The notes under the pieces are model-generated. The model had not been told where the DNA came from. It did no database searches and was given only the letters and a program-made list of their open reading frames with translations. A stretch of DNA of 13,518 nucleotides, from contig JALULO010000061.1 in NCBI GenBank assembly GCA_027056215.1, forward strand, positions 1 through 13,518, written 5' to 3'. The stretch is from Campylobacterales bacterium. Lineage in GTDB: Bacteria > Campylobacterota > Campylobacteria > Campylobacterales > QNZT01. The position numbers were made by a program, and so were the translations under genes. Below are positions 1-6,752 of the stretch, piece after piece. Every line of letters begins with the position of its first letter. The stretch's first letter is position 1.

Positions 1-235
1 GTTTATCTCTTTCCATGGTCATTTCAAGATCGGAACTGCTTGTACTTAGATGTCCGTCACGGCTGTGCTCTTCGACATCGTCGTAGGTGTTGTTGACTTT
101 GACTTCCAGAATTGTTGGAGCAGAACGAAATGATTTATTTATTTTGCTATATACAGTTATTTGCGTTTCGCTATTATCACAAGCAGTAAATAAAAGAGAA
201 ATAAAAATCAAATAAATGAGTTTTGTATTAAACAT
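1..235 (-). CDS. Small lipoprotein, 5' part only (runs off left edge)
   Basis: Reading leftward from an ATG at 235 gives 78 open codons with no stop before the window edge. The protein starts MFNTKLIYLIFISLLFTAC: a Lys, a hydrophobic stretch and a lipobox-like LFTAC with the lipidated Cys at residue 19. This is a signal peptidase II signal, although Phe at -3 is less usual than Leu. Asp follows the Cys, which in E. coli favours retention in the inner membrane; whether that rule holds here is unknown. A good ribosome site (AGGA, 243-246) lies 7 nt upstream of the ATG and supports the start. The mature part is hydrophilic and rich in Ser, Asp and Glu. I recognise no family, and the C-terminal part is missing. 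It is separated from mrp by 200 bp and is probably its own transcription unit. Confidence 0.72.
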   Translation of the reverse strand, partial: MFNTKLIYLIFISLLFTACDNSETQITVYSKINKSFRSAPTILEVKVNNTYDDVEEHSRDGHLSTSSSDLEMTMERDK

Positions 236-250
236 AAGTAGTTCCTGAAA

Positions 251-268
251 AATTATTTATAAATAATT
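251..268. repeat. Perfect 18-bp AT palindrome upstream of the lipoprotein gene
   Basis: AATTATTTATAAATAATT equals its own reverse complement. It sits just upstream of the lipoprotein ribosome site and contains a TATAAA-like hexamer on the minus strand. It could be part of a promoter or an operator. The surroundings are almost pure A/T, so chance palindromes are expected. The symmetry is seen; function is speculative. Confidence 0.35.
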
Positions 269-299
269 CTATATCAGTTTATTTAATAATAAATTAAAC

Positions 300-315
300 A
301 TTAAATATATTTAAT
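300..315. repeat. Perfect 16-bp AT palindrome
   Basis: ATTAAATATATTTAAT is perfectly self-complementary. It lies 31 bp from the 18-bp palindrome, between the lipoprotein gene and mrp. It has no G or C, so it may simply reflect low complexity. No function is claimed. Confidence 0.25.
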
Positions 316-359
316 TTAGTTATTGAGAACTTCTTGTTTGTTACAGATTGATACACCGT

Positions 360-415
360 AGACTCTATTTCTCATAGTTGTGTATATTTAAGGTACATAA
401 GCAGACTCCATTCCT
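360..415. repeat. Imperfect 13-bp direct repeat downstream of mrp
   Basis: AGACTCTATTTCT (360-372) recurs as AGACTCCATTCCT (403-415) with 11 of 13 positions matching. The second copy is followed by AGTCT (420-424), which could pair with its own AGACT (403-407) as a weak 5-bp stem just downstream of the mrp stop. No T-tract follows in the mrp direction, so I do not call a terminator. No further feature is visible in the 236-436 gap. Confidence 0.25.
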
Positions 416-436
416 ACGAAGTCTACTTAATCGTGA

Positions 437-1606
437 CTAGTTACAGCCACATCCTCCACCTTGATGATTATCATCACTATTTGAAGGTGCGCCACCTGTA
501 GAACAAGCACTTACACCTGGAGGTGTTGTTGGCTGAATTGCTTCATTGTCTACCCCACCCTCTTCATTGATTTTTTCTATCTCTTGCCAGAGTTTAGTCG
601 CTGCTTGCTGATATCGCTTGGCTGTTTCAGTATCTGGTTGATGGAAGACAACTGGTTTTCCTGTATCACCACCTTCTCTTACAGCTGGTTCGATTGGCAC
701 TTCACTAAGAACTTGTGTTTTAAACTGTTCGGCAAGTGGAGCTGTTGTACCTTTACCAAAGATATCATACTCAGTACCACTGTCCGGACAGATAAAACCA
801 CTCATGTTTTCAACGATCCCTGCAATCGGAATATGCAGTTTTTCAAACATATCAAGGCTTCTTGTCGTATCATCTAGTGCCACCTTTTGTGGTGTTGTCA
901 CACAAATACCTGCTGTTACCGGTACGCTTTGAGCCAATGTCAACTGTGCATCACCTGTTCCTGGTGGCATATCAATCACAAGTACATCTAACTCACTCCA
1001 CAAGATATCTTGAAGCAGTTGTTGGATCGCTTTCATGATCATCGCACCTCTCCATATCAGAGACTGTCCCTCTTCCATCAGTGAGCCCATAGACATCACT
1101 TCTACACCATGGCTTAGGATTGGTTTGACTTTATTACCAACGATCTGGGGTTGTTGTCCTTCAACACCCATCATACGAGGGATATTTGGTCCATAGATAT
1201 CAGCGTCCAATAGCCCTACTTTTTTACCTTGCATTGCAAGTGCGATTGCAAGATTAACTGTTGTGGTTGATTTGCCAACACCACCTTTTCCAGAACTAAC
1301 CATCACAAAATTTTTCACTTGCGGTGCAATATTTTTACCTTGTGAACTCGATTGTTTTGGCATTTTAGGTTTGGTAATCACAACATCTATCTTTGTCGCA
1401 CCAAGCAGTTGCAATTTTCTCGTGATATCATCACGTAACTGTTGCTCAACCTCCGGTGCAGAAGATGAAATATCTATTTCAACATAAACATTTTCATCTG
1501 TGATATCTATATCTTTCACAAATTGAAAATCTACGATACTTTTTGTAAATCCCGGGTACATGACCTCTTTTAGTTTGTCTTCTACTGCGTCTTTTGTAAT
1601 CGCCAT
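437..1606 (-). CDS. mrp: Mrp/ApbC-type iron-sulfur carrier ATPase
   Basis: This 389-residue P-loop ATPase belongs to the Mrp/ApbC/NBP35 family, which binds and transfers Fe-S clusters in the cytoplasm. Residues 1-80 form a DUF59/MIP18-like domain. The ATPase follows with the deviant Walker A GKGGVGKS (106-113), LLDADIYGPN (132-141) and VIDMPPGTGD (210-219). The family CxxC motif that holds the shared cluster reads C273-P-D-S276, so the second Cys is Ser; the codon is AGT, one change from TGT. The C-terminal tail is Gly-rich with three Cys (368, 386, 388) and ends GGGCGCN. A ribosome site (AAGGA) lies about 11 nt before the ATG. The start is 38 bp after the thiC stop, so the two are probably co-transcribed. 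The family call is very safe; whether the CxxS form still carries a cluster is open. Confidence 0.95.
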   Translation of the reverse strand: MAITKDAVEDKLKEVMYPGFTKSIVDFQFVKDIDITDENVYVEIDISSSAPEVEQQLRDDITRKLQLLGATKIDVVITKPKMPKQSSSQGKNIAPQVKNFVMVSSGKGGVGKSTTTVNLAIALAMQGKKVGLLDADIYGPNIPRMMGVEGQQPQIVGNKVKPILSHGVEVMSMGSLMEEGQSLIWRGAMIMKAIQQLLQDILWSELDVLVIDMPPGTGDAQLTLAQSVPVTAGICVTTPQKVALDDTTRSLDMFEKLHIPIAGIVENMSGFICPDSGTEYDIFGKGTTAPLAEQFKTQVLSEVPIEPAVREGGDTGKPVVFHQPDTETAKRYQQAATKLWQEIEKINEEGGVDNEAIQPTTPPGVSACSTGGAPSNSDDNHQGGGCGCN

Positions 1607-1644
1607 ATTATTTATATCCTTACTATTTTAGTTTTTATCTGATT

Positions 1645-2979
1645 TTATAAACTGTGTTCAGCCACTATCTCTTGCGTGATTTTATAGGAACAAAACTTTG
1701 GTCCACACATAGAACAAAATTCTGCTTCTTTAAAAACATCTTGAGGCAGTGTCTCATCGTGATACTCTTTTGCACGTTCAGGATCAAGACAAAGTTCAAA
1801 CTGTTTATTCCAGTCAAATCCATATCTCGCATCACTCATCTCATCATCAACTTTCATCGCATCTTTTCGCCCTCTTGCAATATCTGCTGCATGTGCTGCG
1901 ATTTTATAAGCGATGATACCATTTCTTACATCTTCTGCATTTGGAAGTCCAAGATGCTCTTTTGGTGTCACATAACAAAGCATACTCGCCCCATGCCATC
2001 CACCGATAGCCGCACCGATTGCCGAAGAGATATGATCATAACCCGCCGCGATATCTGTAACCAATGGTCCTAAGATATAAAACGGTGCTTCATGACAATA
2101 CTCTTGCTCTAACTTCATGTTACGCTCGATCTGATTCATAGGCACATGTCCTGGTCCCTCGATCATCACCTGTACATCTTTTTCCCAAGCACGTAGTGTT
2201 AACTCACCCAAAATCTTGAGCTCATTTAACTGTGCTGCATCACTGGCATCATATAAACATCCTGGTCTAAGACTGTCACCAAGAGAGAGTGAAACATCAT
2301 ACTTACGACAAATATCTAAAATCTCATCATAGGCAGTATAAAATGGATTCTCTTTATGATAGTGCATCATCCAAGCCGCCATAAGTGAACCACCCCGACT
2401 AACAATCCCCATCTTTCGTTTTGCAACATGCGGCATAAACTCTAGTAAAAAACCTGCATGAATCGTAAAATAACTCACACCCTGTTGTGCTTGACGCTCT
2501 AATACTTCAAGCATCTTTTCAATCGTCAAATCTTCTATCTTATTGTTTACATCATGAAGAATTTGATAAATAGGCACAGTACCAATAGGTATAGAAGCAT
2601 TAGCAATCACTTCTTTACGAATCTCATCCAAATCACCACCGGTGGAAAGATCCATCAAAGTATCAGCCCCATACTGTTCTGACACTTTTAACTTTTCAAC
2701 TTCTTGTGCCGGATCAGACGCTAAGGCAGATGAACCGATATTTGAATTTATCTTACACTTTGCAGCTATACCAATTGCCATAGGTTTAAGATTGGTATGG
2801 TTGATATTTGCAGGAATAATCATCCGTCCTCTTGCCACTTCACTTCTAATGAGTTGGGCAGAAAGATTTTCAATCTGGGCGATATAATACATCTCTTCAG
2901 TGATAATGCCACGCTTCGCATAATGCATCTGCGTACGCACTTCATCTTTTTCTCGGGTTTTTACCCATTCTTTTCTCAT
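1645..2979 (-). CDS. thiC: Phosphomethylpyrimidine synthase ThiC
   Basis: ThiC is a cytoplasmic radical-SAM enzyme that rearranges aminoimidazole ribotide into hydroxymethylpyrimidine phosphate, the pyrimidine half of thiamine. The 444 residues match the compact bacterial/archaeal form without the long N-terminal domain of the E. coli enzyme. Diagnostic stretches are GRMIIPANINH near residue 51, SRGGSLMAAWM, SLSLGDSLRPG and MIEGPGHVPMNQI. Near the C-terminus the 4Fe-4S motif is CSMCGPKFC, with Cys 422, 425 and 430 spaced CX2CX4C as in the family. The ATG at 2979 has an AGGGG ribosome site about 6 nt upstream. The gene is first in an apparent thiC-mrp operon, divergent from ispDF. I see no TPP riboswitch in the 124-bp leader region. 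Confidence 0.97.
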   Translation of the reverse strand: MRKEWVKTREKDEVRTQMHYAKRGIITEEMYYIAQIENLSAQLIRSEVARGRMIIPANINHTNLKPMAIGIAAKCKINSNIGSSALASDPAQEVEKLKVSEQYGADTLMDLSTGGDLDEIRKEVIANASIPIGTVPIYQILHDVNNKIEDLTIEKMLEVLERQAQQGVSYFTIHAGFLLEFMPHVAKRKMGIVSRGGSLMAAWMMHYHKENPFYTAYDEILDICRKYDVSLSLGDSLRPGCLYDASDAAQLNELKILGELTLRAWEKDVQVMIEGPGHVPMNQIERNMKLEQEYCHEAPFYILGPLVTDIAAGYDHISSAIGAAIGGWHGASMLCYVTPKEHLGLPNAEDVRNGIIAYKIAAHAADIARGRKDAMKVDDEMSDARYGFDWNKQFELCLDPERAKEYHDETLPQDVFKEAEFCSMCGPKFCSYKITQEIVAEHSL

Positions 2980-3066
2980 ACGTTTCCCCTCTATAATTGA
3001 GTGATCATATTCTACAACAATAAAGATAATGAATTCTATATTAGGAAAAAAAAAGGTTTTTTAGTG

Positions 3067-3072
3067 TATACT
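3067..3072 (+). promoter_or_regulatory. Candidate -10 box for the ispDF operon
   Basis: TATACT lies 31 bp before the TTG start of ispDF and leaves room for a short leader containing the ribosome site. A T-rich tract precedes it and the -35 is not conserved. It was found by eye; the start of transcription is unmapped. Confidence 0.4.
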
Positions 3073-3092
3073 TTAGTAACACTTTAAATAAA

Positions 3093-3097
3093 AAGGA
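3093..3097 (+). promoter_or_regulatory. Ribosome binding site deciding the TTG start of ispDF
   Basis: AAGGA is 6 nt before TTG at 3104. No ATG in that frame lies at a position that would keep the IspD N-terminal VVILSAGNSTRFG strand intact, so the TTG start is preferred. Confidence 0.7.
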
Positions 3098-3103
3098 CAG
3101 TTT

Positions 3104-4225
3104 TTGACTGATTTAACCGTTGTTATCCTCTCGGCAGGTAATTCAACCCGTTTCGGTACTGTTTGCAAGAAGCAATGGTTACGCATTGGATCAAAGCCAT
3201 TGTGGCAATTTGTAGCAGATAGACTCTCTAAAGCACTGCATGTTAAAGATGTTATTATCACTGCACATCCAGATGAGATCAGCTATATGCAAAAACACGG
3301 CGACTATACCATAGTAGAGGGTGGATCGAGTAGACAAGATTCTTTAAAAAAAGCCATAGAACAAGTAGATACACCCTATGTCTTAGTAACAGATGTTGCA
3401 CGTGCATGCATACCGCATGAGATGTTAGAGAGAATAATCCAGGCAAAAGATAAAGCAGATATCATAGTACCTTATTTAGCAGTTAACGATACGGTTGTCT
3501 ATCAAAATCAAACAATTAATAGAGATGACGTTAAGTTAATTCAAACACCACAGTTATCCAAAACCAATATACTCAAAAAAGCACTAGAGCAGCAAACACT
3601 CTACACAGACGATAGCAGTGCCATAAAATCAATAGGTGGTACTGTCTTTTATGAAAAAGGTTCAATAAAAGCTAAAAAAATTACAGTATTTGACGATGTA
3701 CTGACGTTAACGTGTTTAAAAGCACCCTCAAAACAAACCTTTACCGGTACAGGATTTGATGTACATCAATTCTGTAGCGACAAAGAGATGTTTTTAGGTG
3801 CTATCCAAATCGATTCTGATCTTGGCTTTAAAGCCCACTCAGATGGGGATGTTGCTTTACACGCACTGATCGATGCACTTTTAGGAGCAATCGGTGGTGG
3901 TGATATTGGGGAATTGTATCCTGATACAGATATGAAGAACAAAGATATTGATTCAAAAGTGATGCTTTTAGAAGTTGTCACTTTTATCAAACAAGTAGGT
4001 TTTGAGATCAATAACATCGATATCACTATTATGGCTCAAAAGCCAAAGATATCGCCTTATAAAGAGCAAATGCGTCGTGCTATAGCCAACATAGTACAGA
4101 TAGAACCTATTTTTGTCAATATCAAAGCAACAACAACTGAGAAACTTGGATTTGTTGGAAGAAAAGAAGGTGTTGCAGTGCAAGCTGTGGTAACATTACA
4201 ATATTATAACTGGAAGAGAATATGA
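3104..4225 (+). CDS. ispDF: Bifunctional IspD/IspF of the MEP isoprenoid pathway
   Basis: This is a fusion of 2-C-methyl-D-erythritol 4-phosphate cytidylyltransferase (IspD, about residues 1-205) and MEcPP synthase (IspF, about 212-373), cytoplasmic enzymes of isoprenoid precursor synthesis. The IspD part shows the nucleotide-binding LSAGNSTRFG (9-18), KKQW, VTDVAR (95-100) and QTPQ (147-150). The IspF part shows GTGFDVHQF with zinc ligands D219 and H221, plus H253. The D-to-H spacing of 34 residues is the same as D8/H42 in E. coli IspF. AHSDGDVALHALIDALLGA, GGGDIGELYPDTD and KATTTEKLGFVGRKEG complete the IspF signature. The fused form is typical of Campylobacterota and some Alphaproteobacteria. 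Translation starts at TTG, and the stop overlaps the next gene's ATG (ATGA), suggesting coupled translation. Confidence 0.96.
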   Translation: MTDLTVVILSAGNSTRFGTVCKKQWLRIGSKPLWQFVADRLSKALHVKDVIITAHPDEISYMQKHGDYTIVEGGSSRQDSLKKAIEQVDTPYVLVTDVARACIPHEMLERIIQAKDKADIIVPYLAVNDTVVYQNQTINRDDVKLIQTPQLSKTNILKKALEQQTLYTDDSSAIKSIGGTVFYEKGSIKAKKITVFDDVLTLTCLKAPSKQTFTGTGFDVHQFCSDKEMFLGAIQIDSDLGFKAHSDGDVALHALIDALLGAIGGGDIGELYPDTDMKNKDIDSKVMLLEVVTFIKQVGFEINNIDITIMAQKPKISPYKEQMRRAIANIVQIEPIFVNIKATTTEKLGFVGRKEGVAVQAVVTLQYYNWKRI

Positions 4226-5112
4226 AGATTTTAATCGTCGAAAATGAGATTTATTTAGCACAAAGTATATCAACTAAATTAACAGAACTTGGACATTTAT
4301 GTGAAAGTGCTCCAACAATCAAAGATGCGATCAAAGATGAAGAGTTTGATGCTGTACTACTCTCTACAAATACTGCTGGACAAAATTTTTATCCAGTCAT
4401 TGAGCATTATAAACACGCTATTATCATCCTCATGGTCTCTTATGTGAGTAATGATACTGTTTCAAGTCCACTAAAATCCGGTGCGAATGATTATATTCTT
4501 AAACCATTCATGATCGAAGAACTTGTGCGTAAACTCAATCATTTGCAAGATTATATCAGTTTCAAAAAAGAGAATCAAACATACAGAAGTTATATCGATC
4601 ACCTCTTGAAAAAAACACCAAATCATGAGATAACAAATAAGACAAAACTACCCATACTACTCAAAGTAAATTATCAGAAAAATGCAGATGCTATGGTTTT
4701 CAACTATACTAAAAAATTTAATGAATCTTTTACATTTATCTCACTTGATGATGCAGATGCTCTCTCCCAACTCAAAAAGATCCATGAAAGTGAACTGGTA
4801 TACCTTATCAACTTTCAAAACCTTAAGAAAAGTGATAAAACAAAAGTTTTATCACTTATTCAAAATAGGCGTGTTATACTCTCTACCACTGATTTAAACG
4901 ATGCCACAGAAGATATCGAAAGTATTGAAATCAAAAATGATGAAGGTGTATTTGAAAAAGGTGATATTCTCTCCATTGAAAATTATGTCAAATATATCAT
5001 TGTTAAATATCAAAATAAATTTCCGGATACTGAACTTTCTAAAAAGTTAGGCATTTCGAGAAAAAGCTTATGGGAAAAACGAAAGAAATATGGGATCTCA
5101 AAAAAGAAATAA
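4222..5112 (+). CDS. Atypical orphan response regulator, HP1021/Cj1608-like
   Basis: This 296-residue regulator has an N-terminal receiver-like domain (about 1-110), a middle region of unknown fold (about 140-255) and a C-terminal Fis/NtrC-type helix-turn-helix (about 265-293, TELSKKLGISRKSLWEKRKK). The phosphoacceptor position reads VLLS48TN instead of VLLD, and the acidic pocket is E7-N8 rather than a D/E pair. The conserved Lys (YILKPF, K94) remains. It therefore probably works without phosphorylation, and no histidine kinase is nearby. Its position directly after ispDF and before a Sat-like gene and pgpA matches what I recall for Helicobacter HP1021 (after ispDF) and Campylobacter Cj1608. 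HP1021 is reported to act on oriC and in redox responses. Only one Cys (C27) is present here. The family call is good; the orthology rests on synteny and architecture. Confidence 0.85.
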   Translation: MKILIVENEIYLAQSISTKLTELGHLCESAPTIKDAIKDEEFDAVLLSTNTAGQNFYPVIEHYKHAIIILMVSYVSNDTVSSPLKSGANDYILKPFMIEELVRKLNHLQDYISFKKENQTYRSYIDHLLKKTPNHEITNKTKLPILLKVNYQKNADAMVFNYTKKFNESFTFISLDDADALSQLKKIHESELVYLINFQNLKKSDKTKVLSLIQNRRVILSTTDLNDATEDIESIEIKNDEGVFEKGDILSIENYVKYIIVKYQNKFPDTELSKKLGISRKSLWEKRKKYGISKKK

Positions 5113-6280
5113 CGAATTACATATAGATAACGAAGCCCTCACAACACTTGCAATGGCAAAAGAGGGTATTCTTTTTCCGATTGATAAACTTATGAATAAA
5201 AAAGAAGCCGAGGAAACTGATCGTACCGCTACCTACAAGGGAGAGCTTTTCCCTTTTTCTTTTATATTGGCTCCGAGTGGTTTGAGAAATGATAAAGTAC
5301 TTAAAAACGCACAAAAAGGTGATCTTCTTTATCTGGTTCTTGATGGTGAAAATCGTGGTGAAATCATCGTTGAAGAGATCTTTGAAATCGATCGTATAGA
5401 TCGTATACAGCGTATATTTGGTACAACTGATCCTTCCCATCCAGGCGTTAAAGATACGATGATGCGTCTTGGTCATTTTGCGATCAGTGGCGAATATAAA
5501 ATAGACTGTGCCCAGATACGTACAGTCAAAAATGCCATCAGCACTATGAAAGAGCGAACCAAAGCACACAATGTCTCAGCGATCATGATATCTGCAAAAC
5601 CATTGCACAGAGCACATGAAAGATTTATTCGTATTACCCTTGAAAAAAGTGATTTGGTGGTACTTTTTTTATTGCGTCCTTATCAAGTTGATCAATACTC
5701 CTATGAATTACGTTTAAAAACATTAAAATATTTTGTAGATAACTTTTTACCAACCAATAAAGTACTTATTGTACCTTTTGAAAATACTTATATCTTTGCA
5801 GGTTTTAACAATATCATACTTGATGCCATTGCCGCACGTAATTTTGGATGCACTATGCTGGCTGTAGGACAAAATCATGCAGGTATTGGTCTGTATTATG
5901 ATAAAACAGGTACAAAATCCATCGTAGATAACTATAAAAACCTTAATATCCATATCGATGTCAGCAATGAATTTGTCTACTGCAATGAGTGTAAAACACT
6001 TGTCAGCACAAAAACGTGTCCTCATGGAAGTCATCACCATATCACATACAATGCTGAATTTATATTAGAGTTATTAAATGCTGGCGTTTTACCACCTGCC
6101 GTTTTGGTTAGAAAAGAGATTTCTGCTATACTTTTGAGTCATTTATATCCAAAGAGATTTGATAAGCTTGGCAAAAAATTCAACAATTTCTTTCCAAGTG
6201 AAGGATTACTTGAAGAGATGTCTGAAGAGAAGTTTTATCTTGAAATCATGAAACTTCACCAAACAGTTTCTCTTACCTAA
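5090..6280 (+). CDS. ATP-sulfurylase (Sat)-like protein with degenerate active site
   Basis: The 396 residues follow the bacterial Sat layout: a PUA-like N-terminal domain, a nucleotidyltransferase domain and a Cys-rich late segment (C298, C301, C310, H312 in YCNECKTLVSTKTCPH). NFGCTMLAVG (251-260) and AGVLPPAVLVRKEI near 331 align by eye with family stretches. Key catalytic motifs are altered. The usual QTRNPxHRxHE reads MISAKPLHRAHE (166-177), keeping both His but losing Gln, Arg and Asn. GRDHAG reads GQNHAG (260-265), and the SGT of the substrate loop reads YNA (320-322). It may thus not make adenosine 5'-phosphosulfate, or may act on another substrate. The ATG at 5090 overlaps the regulator's end by 23 bp and has only a weak ribosome site. 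A later ATG at 5153 would cut into conserved sequence. It has the same neighbours as Campylobacter Cj1609, as I recall it. Confidence 0.82.
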   Translation: MGSQKRNNELHIDNEALTTLAMAKEGILFPIDKLMNKKEAEETDRTATYKGELFPFSFILAPSGLRNDKVLKNAQKGDLLYLVLDGENRGEIIVEEIFEIDRIDRIQRIFGTTDPSHPGVKDTMMRLGHFAISGEYKIDCAQIRTVKNAISTMKERTKAHNVSAIMISAKPLHRAHERFIRITLEKSDLVVLFLLRPYQVDQYSYELRLKTLKYFVDNFLPTNKVLIVPFENTYIFAGFNNIILDAIAARNFGCTMLAVGQNHAGIGLYYDKTGTKSIVDNYKNLNIHIDVSNEFVYCNECKTLVSTKTCPHGSHHHITYNAEFILELLNAGVLPPAVLVRKEISAILLSHLYPKRFDKLGKKFNNFFPSEGLLEEMSEEKFYLEIMKLHQTVSLT

Positions 6281-6290
6281 AAGGTACATT

Positions 6291-6752
6291 ATGCGAAAAC
6301 TTTTTTTAACATTTTTTTACACAGGGCTTTTACCCAAAGCACCAGGTACATACGGGACGATTGCAGGTGCACTGGTCGCACTTCCTATTCTTTTTTATTT
6401 TCCACCGACAACACTCTTTTTAGCCACTATACTCTTAACACTGATTGCGATCAATGAAATCAATAAAGAAGAATTGCAAAGCGGTATTCACGATGCAAGT
6501 GAAATCGTTATCGATGAAGTAGCCGGTATTTGGTTAGCACTCTCCATGAGTGGTGCTACTTGGATACAAATCATCTTAAGTATCATTTTTTTCAGACTAT
6601 TCGATATCTGGAAGCCCTCTGTTATCGGACGTATCGATCGGGATGTCAAAGGTGGTTTAGGTGTTATGGGAGATGATCTTCTTGCAGGTGTTTTTGCAGC
6701 AATCTGTTCAGCAGGGACATATCAAATCTTACAATATTTTTCACTTGTTTAA
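6291..6752 (+). CDS. pgpA: Phosphatidylglycerophosphatase A
   Basis: PgpA removes the phosphate from phosphatidylglycerophosphate to give phosphatidylglycerol in the inner membrane. At 153 residues it has the usual family size. Motifs in order are GLLPKAPGTYGTIAG (12-26), IDEVAGIW (74-81, acidic pair D75/E76) and FRLFDIWKPSVIGRIDRD (101-118), then GGLGVMGDDLLAG with D128/D129. Hydrophobic segments lie at about 23-55, 79-101 and 130-150. The ATG has an AAGG ribosome site 6 nt upstream, and 10 bp separate it from the previous gene. Its end overlaps the proposed TTG start of the next gene. Confidence 0.94.
   Translation: MRKLFLTFFYTGLLPKAPGTYGTIAGALVALPILFYFPPTTLFLATILLTLIAINEINKEELQSGIHDASEIVIDEVAGIWLALSMSGATWIQIILSIIFFRLFDIWKPSVIGRIDRDVKGGLGVMGDDLLAGVFAAICSAGTYQILQYFSLV

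Larger units (their letters stand above)
2980..3103. promoter_or_regulatory. Divergent promoter region between thiC and ispDF
   Basis: This 124-bp AT-rich gap must hold the start signals of both thiC (leftward) and ispDF (rightward). For ispDF a TATACT -10-like hexamer lies at 3067-3072, with poly-A/T tracts upstream and no clear -35, as is usual for Campylobacterota housekeeping promoters. For thiC a TAGAAT-like hexamer can be read on the minus strand near 3010, but it is weaker. No TPP-riboswitch consensus is recognisable on the thiC side. Confidence 0.5.

Noticed and set aside
398..436. Intrinsic terminator after mrp
   Set aside because: Only a 5-bp AGACT/AGTCT pairing is present and no T-tract follows in the direction of transcription.
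2980..3103. TPP riboswitch upstream of thiC
   Set aside because: No conserved aptamer sequence was visible on the minus strand, and space is limited by the divergent ispDF promoter.
5090..6280. Calling the Sat-like gene sat and part of the sulfur-oxidation pathway
   Set aside because: Catalytic motifs are changed and its neighbours are isoprenoid and phospholipid genes, so I kept it as Sat-like without a symbol.
6661..6744. ATG start at 6661 for the DUF218 gene
   Set aside because: It overlaps pgpA by 92 bp, and the extra residues are a frame-shifted reading of a conserved pgpA segment (VMGDDLLAG).
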